Shown one piece after another: positions 5,515 to 12,264 of a stretch of 16,612 bases of DNA. Made by a program: the position numbers and the translations under genes. The notes below the pieces were generated by a model. It was not told where the DNA came from. It ran no database searches and worked only from the letters and a program-made list of their open reading frames with translations. The stretch spans positions 1 through 16,612 of the forward strand of contig CALMWN010000248.1 in assembly GCA_937873555.1 (NCBI GenBank), written 5' to 3'. This DNA is from an uncultured Clostridia bacterium (lineage in GTDB: Bacteria > Bacillota > Clostridia > Acetivibrionales > CALMWN01). Position 1 is the first letter of the stretch. Each line of letters begins with the position of its first letter.

Positions 5515-7653
5515 TCAGCCTCCGCAGCATCCTCCGCCAGATCCGCCTATACCTCTTGGAGGCGTGTAGTTCTGGATTTGCTTCTTTATATCATCAAGGT
5601 TAACCTTGTTTACATCATCAACGACTTTTACATAACCATGGAGCATTCCCATACCGCACTGGAAGGTGAAATCCTGTGTAGGTGTCAGCCAGGGTGTTTC
5701 CTTCTGGCTTTGCAGGTTCAACTGTCCCTGGTACTCAGGGAATACAACTATCGCATTGCAGGAACTCAAACGTTCGGTGTTAAACTTTATTTTTGCCTTT
5801 ACGCCCTTCTGGAGTACAACTGCAGCCGGTGAATAACCCTGGTCATTTACGGTAACGGTTACTTCCTGCTGCCCGTCCTGGACCTTTGCAACCTGTATAT
5901 TATCCGTGGGTATCTTCCCATTGGCAGACTTTGTGGGTGTTGCCCCGCAGCATCCACCGCCGCCGAGAATACCACCCGTTGAACCTGAACCGGATGCCTG
6001 GCTTAAATCACTGCTTGATACCTTTGAAACATCATCTACCACCTTGATATTGCTCCGTATCATACCCATCCAGCAGCTGTATGGAATGTTTCCACTCTCA
6101 TCAGGTGTGAATTCGATTATATTGTCACCAGCCTGCAGCTTTTTTTCTATATTGTATTTGGGGATATCAATTGTACCGTTACAACCATTGATGTCCTGGG
6201 CATTTGCTTTCATATTCCATTTTACCGGAATGCCTTTTTGCACAATGATTCGCGGATATCTGCCTGAATCCAGCTGGGTTGTAATAGTCTGCACATTTCC
6301 TTCAATTTTTGCTATGCTGCTGGAAGAAGCGGGAGTCGAAGCATATGCCACACTTATTCCCGATAAACCCAGTCCCCGGTTAAACATGATTACACCTAAT
6401 ATGATTACAAGTACTGCACTGACCTTCATCATCCTGTGAGTAAACTTTCCGCTCAGGTAAGAACTCACAGCACCAAAACCGAACATAAGGGGTACAGTAC
6501 CAAGACTGAACATAAACATTGAAACCGCCCCGGTAAAGAAGCTTCCCGTACCCAGGGCATATATCTGCATCGCCTGAAGAGGACCACATGGCATCAATCC
6601 GTTAAATAATCCAACATAGAATGGTCCATGCTTTCCATTGTTGTTATGAACCTTGTTTCCGAATATTTTAGGCATCCTTGGATTCAGCTTTCTAAGCCAT
6701 GGAAAAATATTCAGCATATTGAGTCCCATAATCACCATAAATACCCCGGAAATTATTGCAACAATTCCTTTCGCCGTTCCTGAGAAACTGATTACAGAGC
6801 CTAATGCACCCACTATACCGCCTACTATTGTATATGATACAACTCTACCCGCATTGTACATCAGGCTGGGTTTAAGTTTTGAAATCTTATTTGCATCGCC
6901 TTCTTCATACTTATATGAGACACACTGTGACAGATTTATTCCTCCGCACATTGCAATACAATGAAGCGAAGTGATCAACCCTACGGCAAATAATATTCCG
7001 TAGCCCATATTCTGGTTTACCTGGGGTATAAAGTTAAATCCTATTGTATTCTTTATAATCACATACAGTGCAAAAATGATAATACCTATCCCAAGAAGCT
7101 GATTTACAGACATTTTATCGTCAGAAGCCTTATTGTTTCCTCTGGTGTTCGCGGAAACTTTCCCTCCGGTTTTGTTCTTAACTTTGTAATCAATCCTTTC
7201 AATTGTGTCAACGATGCTATCAAGCCCAAGTACATCCGCATTGTATGTAATATGGACATTGGAATCGCTGTAACTTGCTTTAACCTGGACAACACCCTCC
7301 AGCTTTTTTAATTTATTTTCTATCCTCATTTCACAGCTGGTACAGGTCATACCTTCAATCTGAAGCAATTTTGAAACCGTTTTCCCATATTCACTATTCA
7401 CCTTACCGTTTAGAGCCGGTTCCGAAGCAGGTTTGTTTTTGACCCTATACCCAAGTGTTTCTATGATACTGATAATTCTATCAAGTCCTATCATATTCAC
7501 GTCATATGTGACATAAACATTGGAACTTGAGCACATTGCTTTTACATTCATAATTCCATCTACAGCTGCCAGGACATTTTTAATTTGCAGTTCACTTTCG
7601 ACAGATTTCATGCCTTCAACCTGAATTATTTTAAGAACCGATTTTTGTGCCAT
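5515..7653 (-). CDS. Multidomain copper-handling membrane protein: HMA x2, DsbD/TauE-like membrane domain, cupredoxin-like x2
   Basis: 712 residues, first gene of the copper operon, with AAGGAG upstream of ATG 7653. HMA-like domain 1 (about 6-72) has GMKSVES in place of GMxCxxC, so both ligand cysteines are Ser (17, 20). HMA domain 2 (about 95-160) keeps GMTCTSC (104, 107). A membrane region of six or seven helices (about 186-437) has the DsbD_2/TauE-like signatures SLHCIAMCGG and LMPCGPLQ. Two extracytoplasmic cupredoxin-like modules follow (about 448-540 and 585-678), with CWMGM (Cys527, Met529, Met531) and CGMGMLH (Cys666, Met668, Met670, His672). Each is followed by KVVDDV, a linker, and a Gly-rich twin-Cys motif (GGGGCCG at 564-570; GGGCCGG at the C-terminus). 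It probably moves copper or electrons across the membrane together with CopA. The exact reaction is unknown. Confidence 0.88.
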   Translation of the reverse strand: MAQKSVLKIIQVEGMKSVESELQIKNVLAAVDGIMNVKAMCSSSNVYVTYDVNMIGLDRIISIIETLGYRVKNKPASEPALNGKVNSEYGKTVSKLLQIEGMTCTSCEMRIENKLKKLEGVVQVKASYSDSNVHITYNADVLGLDSIVDTIERIDYKVKNKTGGKVSANTRGNNKASDDKMSVNQLLGIGIIIFALYVIIKNTIGFNFIPQVNQNMGYGILFAVGLITSLHCIAMCGGINLSQCVSYKYEEGDANKISKLKPSLMYNAGRVVSYTIVGGIVGALGSVISFSGTAKGIVAIISGVFMVIMGLNMLNIFPWLRKLNPRMPKIFGNKVHNNNGKHGPFYVGLFNGLMPCGPLQAMQIYALGTGSFFTGAVSMFMFSLGTVPLMFGFGAVSSYLSGKFTHRMMKVSAVLVIILGVIMFNRGLGLSGISVAYASTPASSSSIAKIEGNVQTITTQLDSGRYPRIIVQKGIPVKWNMKANAQDINGCNGTIDIPKYNIEKKLQAGDNIIEFTPDESGNIPYSCWMGMIRSNIKVVDDVSKVSSSDLSQASGSGSTGGILGGGGCCGATPTKSANGKIPTDNIQVAKVQDGQQEVTVTVNDQGYSPAAVVLQKGVKAKIKFNTERLSSCNAIVVFPEYQGQLNLQSQKETPWLTPTQDFTFQCGMGMLHGYVKVVDDVNKVNLDDIKKQIQNYTPPRGIGGSGGGCCGG

Positions 7654-7687
7654 ACAATCACTCCTTCAAAACTTTACAACCTGTCTT

Positions 7688-7715
7688 TTGACATTCATTA
7701 TTATATCAGTAACAT
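7688..7715 (+). promoter_or_regulatory. Possible divergent plus-strand promoter
   Basis: TTGACA (7688-7693), a 16-nt spacer and TAACAT (7710-7715) read toward the SHOCT and DUF302 genes. It overlaps the minus-strand -10 box of the copper operon, so the two would compete. The -10 match is only moderate. Confidence 0.3.
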
Positions 7716-7735
7716 GTGAAGATTTTATGAAGATT
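7700..7735 (-). promoter_or_regulatory. Predicted promoter and response-regulator operator of the copper operon
   Basis: On the minus strand, tandem 11-mers AATCTTCATAA (7735-7725) and AATCTTCACAT (7724-7714) occupy the -35 region. An extended -10 follows, TGA-TATAAT (TATAAT at 7705-7700). The proximal repeat begins 19 nt before the -10, identical to the regulator promoter at 2446-2481. No consensus -35 exists. Transcription would start near 7693, about 40 nt before the first gene. Tandem 11-bp repeats overlapping -35 are typical for OmpR-family activators; binding by the local regulator is inferred. Confidence 0.6.
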
Positions 7736-7960
7736 AAAAAAAATACTATATTAAAGTTTATTAAGATCGCAAAACAATCTGATGCGCTACTTCATATTAA
7801 TTTGGTTATTTTTAATAGTCCTATTAAAATCCCGTGTTTTTTGGGCAAACTAAAAGTATTAGCTGTTAAATGTTTGACTCACGTACAAAGTGGTAAAAAT
7901 CTAAGAGTTAAAGTATTTATAAAATACAAAGCAACTAAGTCCAATAAAGACAGGAGGTAA
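7727..7960 (+). CDS. Unrecognised 77-residue ORF upstream of the SHOCT gene
   Basis: From ATG 7727 the frame gives a Lys- and Ile-rich protein of 77 residues. A TTG start at 7688 would add 13 residues but coincides with a possible -35 box. I do not recognise it. The pattern FIKIAK, a variable stretch, then FLGKLKVLAV weakly recalls the helix-strand-helix spacing of HPr-like proteins, but it lacks an HPr active-site His and the resemblance may be chance. Its last codons (AGG AGG TAA) form the ribosome binding site of the next gene, 4 nt away, which would allow translational coupling. The start lies on top of the predicted operator with only a weak GTGAAGA site. It may be real, decayed, or simply leader RNA. 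Confidence 0.3.
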   Translation: MKIKKNTILKFIKIAKQSDALLHINLVIFNSPIKIPCFLGKLKVLAVKCLTHVQSGKNLRVKVFIKYKATKSNKDRR

Positions 7961-7964
7961 AATT

Positions 7965-8210
7965 ATGATGGGATATGGCGGCTACGGTTATGGAATGATG
8001 GGCTATGGCTGGGGATGGATTATAATGTTGGGCATTCTAATTATTGTTGTGTTAGGTATTATAGCATTATTCCGCTACTTGCAACACCCCGGCACAGCTT
8101 ACAGAAATGATTTAAGCAATAAGGCCATTGACATATTGAATGAAAGATATGCACGTGGAGAAATATCCGATGAGGAATATAAAAGAAAAAAGGCAGAGAT
8201 GAAGACATAA
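7965..8210 (+). CDS. Small membrane protein with SHOCT domain
   Basis: An 81-residue protein. The N-terminus (1-18) is Met-, Gly- and Tyr-rich (MMGYGGYGYGMMGYGWGW), one membrane helix spans about 18-37, and the cytosolic C-terminus (about 53-80, IDILNERYARGEISDEEY) is a SHOCT domain, a short C-terminal module often found on small bacterial proteins. The start is ATG 7965 with AGGAGGT 6 nt upstream. It is followed 19 nt later by the DUF302 gene, so the two are probably one operon, divergent from the copper operon. The Met-rich N-terminus could contact soft metals. Its function is not established. Confidence 0.85.
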   Translation: MMGYGGYGYGMMGYGWGWIIMLGILIIVVLGIIALFRYLQHPGTAYRNDLSNKAIDILNERYARGEISDEEYKRKKAEMKT

Positions 8211-8229
8211 ACAGGAGGTATATAAATCT

Positions 8230-8613
8230 ATGAAAGAATACAGTGTAACCACACATTTCTCCTATGAACAGGCTATTAAAGCTCTGGAGGAGAAGCTGGC
8301 AGAAATTAAGTTTGGTGTCTTATGCAAGCTCAATTTGCCTGAAAAATTCAAAGAGAAGGGCCTGGAGTTTGAAGGTAAGTTTACTATTTTCGAAATCTGC
8401 AATCCTGTTGAAGCTATAAACGCTCTTGAAAAAAATCCAAAAGTTGCATATTTTCTTCCTTGCAAGATACTGGTCTATGAAAGAGAAGGTGTAGGAGTTA
8501 TAGGAATGATAAAACCTTCAAGTCTGATATCTGAATTAAAAGACTCTGATTTAGACATATTAGCTCATCGAATAGAGGAAAAGCTGATTGGCGTGATGGA
8601 GAGTATAAAGTAA
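8230..8613 (+). CDS. DUF302 family protein
   Basis: A 127-residue soluble protein covering a whole DUF302 domain: an N-terminal strand-helix (FSYEQAIKALEEKL), the FGVL segment, FTIFEICNP (Cys57) and YFLPCKILVYE (Cys78), all hallmarks of the family. A third Cys is at 32. DUF302 proteins are small alpha/beta proteins often encoded near metal or sulfur genes, with no agreed function. The start is ATG 8230, with AGGAGGT 10 nt upstream. It is the second gene after the SHOCT protein and ends just before a strong hairpin terminator. Confidence 0.9.
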   Translation: MKEYSVTTHFSYEQAIKALEEKLAEIKFGVLCKLNLPEKFKEKGLEFEGKFTIFEICNPVEAINALEKNPKVAYFLPCKILVYEREGVGVIGMIKPSSLISELKDSDLDILAHRIEEKLIGVMESIK

Positions 8614-8617
8614 AATT

Positions 8618-8642
8618 TTGGGGGCGAATAGAACGCCCCCAA
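8618..8642. terminator. Bidirectional hairpin terminator
   Basis: TTGGGGGCG (8618-8626) and CGCCCCCAA (8634-8642) pair perfectly around AATAGAA, with short T-tracts on both strands. It lies between the convergent DUF302 and hemerythrin genes and can serve both. Confidence 0.85.
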
Positions 8643-8658
8643 TTTATCTGAAATATAC

Positions 8659-9078
8659 TTAAGCTATTATACCTTTTTCTTTAAAGAATGTGGCATAATT
8701 TCTATCAGAAAGCAAAATATGGCTGCTTATCCAATCCGACAAAAAGTCTACTATTTCAATAGTAGTCTTCTGTTGGTTTTCATCAATATCCTTTGAGGAA
8801 ATACTTTTGATTTTGAGGACATAAAAGCTGTGATCCTTATGCTGCTGTTCAATTCCGTCGTAGTTATGTGTTTTCATAAGCTCTTCTTCGTAATTGAAAT
8901 GATACTCGGTGTAATCGAGCAACTCTTGTAACACTCCCATTATTTCGTCATAATGGTCGTATGAATCGTTTAATAATGCAAGGTCATAGACTTTTGTTCC
9001 AATTTCAAAAAGTTTCCCATGCTGTCTGTCGATTTCCGGTATCCCTAATGCGTAGCGGTCTTTCCATTGAAAAGACAT
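8659..9078 (-). CDS. Bacteriohemerythrin (di-iron oxygen-binding protein)
   Basis: A 139-residue single-domain hemerythrin, a four-helix bundle that binds O2 (or NO) at a di-iron site in the cytosol. It has the family order W...GIPEID.QH (His20), HFNYEE (His60, Glu64), QQHKDH (His80, His83) and HILLSD (His120, Asp125). The two middle histidines are 3 apart, whereas members I recall have them 4 apart (HxxxH), so Gln79 may stand where a ligand is expected. The start at ATG 9078 is chosen because GAGAGGA lies about 9 nt upstream. An ATG at 9087 directly abuts that site with no spacing. It is a single-gene unit, convergent with DUF302. In an anaerobe it may protect against oxygen. Confidence 0.93.
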   Translation of the reverse strand: MSFQWKDRYALGIPEIDRQHGKLFEIGTKVYDLALLNDSYDHYDEIMGVLQELLDYTEYHFNYEEELMKTHNYDGIEQQHKDHSFYVLKIKSISSKDIDENQQKTTIEIVDFLSDWISSHILLSDRNYATFFKEKGIIA

Positions 9079-9185
9079 TTTCGTCATCCTCTCTTGTTTT
9101 TATATTTGTTACCACCAATAAGAAAAATATAATTTGAAGCATACTTACATCTTCCCTGTTTCGAAGGATATTTTGTAATAATTCC

Positions 9186-9215
9186 AATGTAGCATATATA
9201 TCATTAAAAGTTCAA
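9186..9215 (-). promoter_or_regulatory. Possible promoter of the hemerythrin gene
   Basis: On the minus strand: TTGAAC (9215-9210), an 18-nt spacer, then extended -10 TGC-TACATT (TACATT at 9191-9186). The start would be near 9180, leaving a leader of about 100 nt. The match is moderate. Confidence 0.4.
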
Positions 9216-9298
9216 TATAAACATAAATATGGATATTTTGTTGTCATATATAATAATATCAAAATAATCATCCATTATGTAACTTGTCCTCAAATATT

Positions 9299-9327
9299 TT
9301 GACAATACCGATGATAAACTGTATAAT
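9299..9327 (+). promoter_or_regulatory. Consensus sigma-A promoter of the tyrosine recombinase gene
   Basis: TTGACA (9299-9304), exactly 17 nt, TATAAT (9322-9327): a perfect housekeeping promoter. Transcription would start near 9334, which rules out the upstream GTG at 9333 as start codon. Confidence 0.85.
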
Positions 9328-9401
9328 TCAGAGTGAAATATACACAAAATTCATGCCCGCAAAATTTTTATCATACTATTAAAAATATCGGGGTTTTACA
9401 T

Positions 9402-10385
9402 ATGAAAAACATTTCTGATTATGATATGCCGTCAGTTTTAAGAGACTTTCTCAGCTATCTCCAGACGATCAAAGGTAAATCGGTAAATACCATTCAAGTG
9501 TATTTTTTTGATTTGAGGGTTTTTTTCCGTTTTTTAAAAATTCATAAAAATCTTGTCGACAAGAAAACGGAATTTGACAATATAGATATCTCAGACATAG
9601 ACATCACACTTATTAAAACCGTTGCATTGAGCGACCTGTATTCCTTCATGTCCTATGTAAGCAACAACCGCAGCAATACGGCCTACGCCCGCGCCAGGAA
9701 GGTCGCCAGCCTGAAATCCTTCTTCAACTACCTTGCAAACAAGGCAAAACTCCTTGATATAAACCCTGCAAGCGAACTGGAGTCCCCTAAAATACTGAAA
9801 AGGCTGCCAAGGTATCTCAATGTCGAAGAAAGCAAGCAGCTCCTCTCCTCAGTCAAGGGTGAGTATTCCGAACGCGATTATGCAATATTAACACTGTTTT
9901 TGAACTGTGGAATGCGTTTGTCGGAACTGGTAGGCATAAACCTGAACAACATAAAATCAGACAGCCTTACGGTCATAGGCAAGGGTGACAAGGAACGGAG
10001 CGTACCCTTGAATAATGCCTGTTTGCAGGCCATCAGCGACTACCTGAAGGTCCGTCCCGTTAACGGTGTAAAGGACAGGAGCGCCCTGTTTGTAAGCGAG
10101 CGGAAGCAGCGTATAAGCAAGGAATCGGTCCAGAAAATAGTTAAGAAATATATCAAAGAGGCCGGTCTTGACCCTCAGAGGTATTCAACCCACAAACTGA
10201 GGCATACCGCCGCAACCCTCATGTACAAGTATGGGAATGTCGATATAAGAGCCCTCCAGGAGTTATTGGGACATGAAAGCATTGCAACCACAGAAATCTA
10301 TACCCATCTGGACAAGCAGCAGCTTAAGGATGCCGTGGACAGCAATCCTCTTTCGGGTTTCAGCAGATCCAGTGATAGGGAATGA
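9402..10385 (+). CDS. Xer-type tyrosine recombinase
   Basis: A 327-residue site-specific recombinase. The N-terminal SAM-like DNA-binding domain is about 8-118 (FLSYLQTIKGKSVNTIQVY). The catalytic domain (about 135-315) has the full set: Arg172 (GMRLSE), Lys194 (IGKGDKER), His264 and Arg267 (HKLRH), His291 (LGHES) and nucleophile Tyr300 (IYTH). It has the XerC/XerD form and no extra phage-integrase domain, but whether it resolves chromosome dimers or serves an element is not decided by sequence alone. The start at ATG 9402 (weak CGGGGTT site) is chosen because the alternative GTG 9333 lies at the transcription start. The gene stands alone behind a perfect promoter and is convergent with the aldolase gene. 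No att-like repeats were seen nearby. Confidence 0.93.
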   Translation: MKNISDYDMPSVLRDFLSYLQTIKGKSVNTIQVYFFDLRVFFRFLKIHKNLVDKKTEFDNIDISDIDITLIKTVALSDLYSFMSYVSNNRSNTAYARARKVASLKSFFNYLANKAKLLDINPASELESPKILKRLPRYLNVEESKQLLSSVKGEYSERDYAILTLFLNCGMRLSELVGINLNNIKSDSLTVIGKGDKERSVPLNNACLQAISDYLKVRPVNGVKDRSALFVSERKQRISKESVQKIVKKYIKEAGLDPQRYSTHKLRHTAATLMYKYGNVDIRALQELLGHESIATTEIYTHLDKQQLKDAVDSNPLSGFSRSSDRE

Positions 10386-10449
10386 GCTTTCTCACGTCAC
10401 AACAGCCGTATGGTTATTCTCATAAATACCCCGCACTATCTCCTCAATT

Positions 10450-11295
10450 TCAGGAACCTTCAGGTTCAAAATTGAACATTAGAATATACTTTCTGACTAT
10501 TTCTTTTACCAATTCCGTTTGCACCAGAGAAAGTTTTGAAAGGTGGCATCCGGGATTTTCAGAAATGTATTTTGCCGTCCCTGCCACAGTATGCATGGAT
10601 ATTTCGGTATTGACATTGATTTTTCTTATCCCGTTTTTTATACATTCCCTGATTATGTTTTCAGGAGTTCCGGAGCCTCCGTGCAGGACAAGGGGTATGG
10701 AAACCTCTCTGTGAATACTTCTTAAAACATCCATGTCTATTTTGGGTATTCCCTTGTACATCCCGTGTACCGTACCGATGGAAACTGCCAGAGCATCCAC
10801 TCCCGTGGCTTCTACAAACCTTTTGGCCTGTGCCGGATCGGTGTAGATTTCTCTGCCGCCGCCCTCGTTGGAATATTTTCCTCCGGCCAGGGAACCCAGC
10901 TCAGCCTCAACCGAGACATTCACCGAATGGGCAATATCTACAATTTCTCTTGTTTGTCTTATGTTTTCCTCAATGTCAAGGCTTGACCCGTCATACATTA
11001 CGGATGTGAATCCTGCCCTTATGGCCTTGATAATATTTTTAAAAGACTTGCAGTGATCCAGGTGTAATGCCAATGGAGTTACAATACCTTCCGACAGTGT
11101 GTCTGCCAATACCCTGACCGACTCCGGGCTCATATTTTCCAAATATGCTTCTCCGAAAGCAATGATTGCCGGTATTTTTAATTCTCTTACACATTCAATT
11201 ACACCTTTGATTGTTTCATAGTTGTAAATATTAAATGAGCCAACTGCATAATTGTTCACCTGTGCATCTCTTAAAACCACCGATAAATTATTCAC
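10450..11295 (-). CDS. Class II (zinc) aldolase, fructose-/tagatose-bisphosphate type
   Basis: A 281-residue TIM-barrel aldolase that splits or forms ketose bisphosphates with dihydroxyacetone phosphate. Visible features are catalytic Asp80 and zinc ligand His81 (HLDHC), Glu132 (EAELGS), His178 (GTVHGMYKG), His205 (LHGGSG) and the phosphate-binding INVNTEI loop (226-232). Length and motifs fit the Fba/GatY/KbaY group. The exact sugar cannot be told from sequence. The start is GTG 11295 with AGGGGG about 9 nt upstream. A -10-like TATAAT lies before it on the minus strand near 11335, without a good -35. It is a monocistronic unit flanked by a hydrolase remnant and a convergent recombinase gene, so no operon context gives the pathway. 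Confidence 0.92.
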   Translation of the reverse strand: MNNLSVVLRDAQVNNYAVGSFNIYNYETIKGVIECVRELKIPAIIAFGEAYLENMSPESVRVLADTLSEGIVTPLALHLDHCKSFKNIIKAIRAGFTSVMYDGSSLDIEENIRQTREIVDIAHSVNVSVEAELGSLAGGKYSNEGGGREIYTDPAQAKRFVEATGVDALAVSIGTVHGMYKGIPKIDMDVLRSIHREVSIPLVLHGGSGTPENIIRECIKNGIRKINVNTEISMHTVAGTAKYISENPGCHLSKLSLVQTELVKEIVRKYILMFNFEPEGS

Positions 11296-11352
11296 GACAA
11301 ATTCCCCCTGTTTAAGCTTGTATTGAGTATATTATATTTTAAAATACTTAAA

Positions 11353-11592
11353 TTACAGATTTTTCTTCCTTTTCTGCTTTAAGAGCCATTCAAAAAGCTC
11401 TGGTTCCTCATATGCTGTGGTACAGACTTCATGTCCTGCACTCTTATAAACTTTAAATATAATATTTGAGTTGTACGTTTTTAAACATTCAACGATTCTT
11501 TTAGACTCCTCAAATTGCACGGCAGTATCATTATCTCCATGGGCAACCCAAATAGGGAGATTTTTTAAATGAAGAGCTTTTTTGGGAGACAT
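11353..11592 (-). pseudogene. C-terminal stub of an alpha/beta hydrolase (esterase)
   Basis: Only the last 79 residues or so of a carboxylesterase-like alpha/beta hydrolase remain: LPIWVAHGDND with the triad Asp (residue 22) and SAGHEV with the triad His (residue 54), then FEWLLKQ near the end. The nucleophile-elbow Ser and the whole N-terminal half are absent. There is no ribosome binding site before the first ATG. The homology seems to end about where the toxin gene begins (11616), so the toxin-antitoxin module probably replaced the missing part. Not expected to be active. Confidence 0.75.
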
Positions 11593-11615
11593 TTGTTGAA
11601 AATCAAACAGAAGGC

Positions 11616-11921
11616 TTACAAAAGGAACTTGTAATTTCTGCTTCCGCGCAATATTCTTCTTATCTCAATTGCTTCGTCTTTGATGACATAAAATGCAAGA
11701 TAGTTCCCGATAATTAAAACCCTATACCCTAATTTTTTTAATCGTTTATCTTTTGGAACAACTCCTAATTCGGGAAAATCTTCAAGGTTCAATATGGCTT
11801 CATCTATCTTGTTCACCGTATCCAAAGCTGCCTTCGGGCTATCTGCCTTTATATATTCAATAATTTCTTCAAAATCGTTAACCGCAGAAGGAAGGTAATA
11901 AATTTCGTATTTCTTATTCAT
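11616..11921 (-). CDS. ParE/RelE-family toxin
   Basis: A 101-residue type II toxin of the RelE/ParE fold: KYEIYYLPSAVNDFEEIIEYI at the N-terminus, NLEDFPELG in the middle, then YRVLIIGNYLAFYVI and EIRRILRGSRNY at the end, the standard order. RelE members cleave mRNA on ribosomes and ParE members poison gyrase; sequence alone does not decide which. It overlaps the antitoxin gene by 8 nt (ATGAATAA), so the pair is translationally coupled with the antitoxin first, as is usual. Confidence 0.9.
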   Translation of the reverse strand: MNKKYEIYYLPSAVNDFEEIIEYIKADSPKAALDTVNKIDEAILNLEDFPELGVVPKDKRLKKLGYRVLIIGNYLAFYVIKDEAIEIRRILRGSRNYKFLL

Positions 11922-12180
11922 TGACCTTGCTCCTTATTTTTTTCATCAGGTCTTGATGCAATACTTTTGGAGCGCCCGACAAGCTTTCGGATTCAGCTTC
12001 ACCAAGCTTCTCATATAAATCTAAAAGGGCTTTTTGCCTTTCATATGCTGCCAGGCTCATAACAACCAAATCTCCCTCACCATTCTTTGTAATAAAGACT
12101 GGTTCTCCTTGCTTATGACAAATGTCGGATATCTCATTAAACTTGTTTCTTAAATCGGATATAGGCTTAATAATCGGCAT
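11914..12180 (-). CDS. Phd/YefM-family antitoxin
   Basis: An 88-residue antitoxin. The N-terminal Phd/YefM DNA-binding fold shows ISDLRNKFNEI, EPVFITKNGEGDLVVMS and AYERQ. The charged C-terminal tail (about 55-88) would wrap the toxin. These antitoxins repress their own promoter together with the toxin. The start is ATG 12180 with AGGAGAT upstream. It is the first gene of a two-gene operon, with a palindrome over the promoter just upstream. Confidence 0.9.
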   Translation of the reverse strand: MPIIKPISDLRNKFNEISDICHKQGEPVFITKNGEGDLVVMSLAAYERQKALLDLYEKLGEAESESLSGAPKVLHQDLMKKIRSKVNE

Positions 12181-12209
12181 AATACCATCTCCTGAAATTA
12201 TTTTATCAT

Positions 12210-12240
12210 AATTATATTATACAGATGATATAATTTTCAA
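12210..12240 (-). promoter_or_regulatory. Promoter and palindromic operator of the toxin-antitoxin operon
   Basis: On the minus strand, TTGAAA (12240-12235), an 18-nt spacer and TATAAT (12216-12211); a second overlapping TATAAT is at 12221-12216. Inverted arms AATTATAT (12210-12217) and ATATAATT (12228-12235) around 10 nt cover the -10 region, fitting antitoxin autorepression. Confidence 0.6.
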
Positions 12241-12264
12241 CTTTGTGTCCTGATTCCATGGCAT

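Larger units (their letters stand above)
9079..9401. other. AT-rich intergenic region between hemerythrin and recombinase genes
   Basis: Besides the two divergent promoters described separately, I see no gene, RNA or clear repeat here. The stretch 9216-9298 is simply AT-rich with short imperfect inverted repeats that I do not consider significant. Confidence 0.6.

Noticed and set aside
10402..10412. 11-mer ACAGCCGTATG also found near 14546
   Set aside because: Dozens of repeated 11-mers are expected by chance in a window of this size.
10386..10460. Small inverted repeat GAACCT/AGGTTC as terminator between the recombinase and aldolase genes
   Set aside because: The arms are 6 bp with a 2-nt loop, it overlaps the aldolase stop region and no T-run follows.
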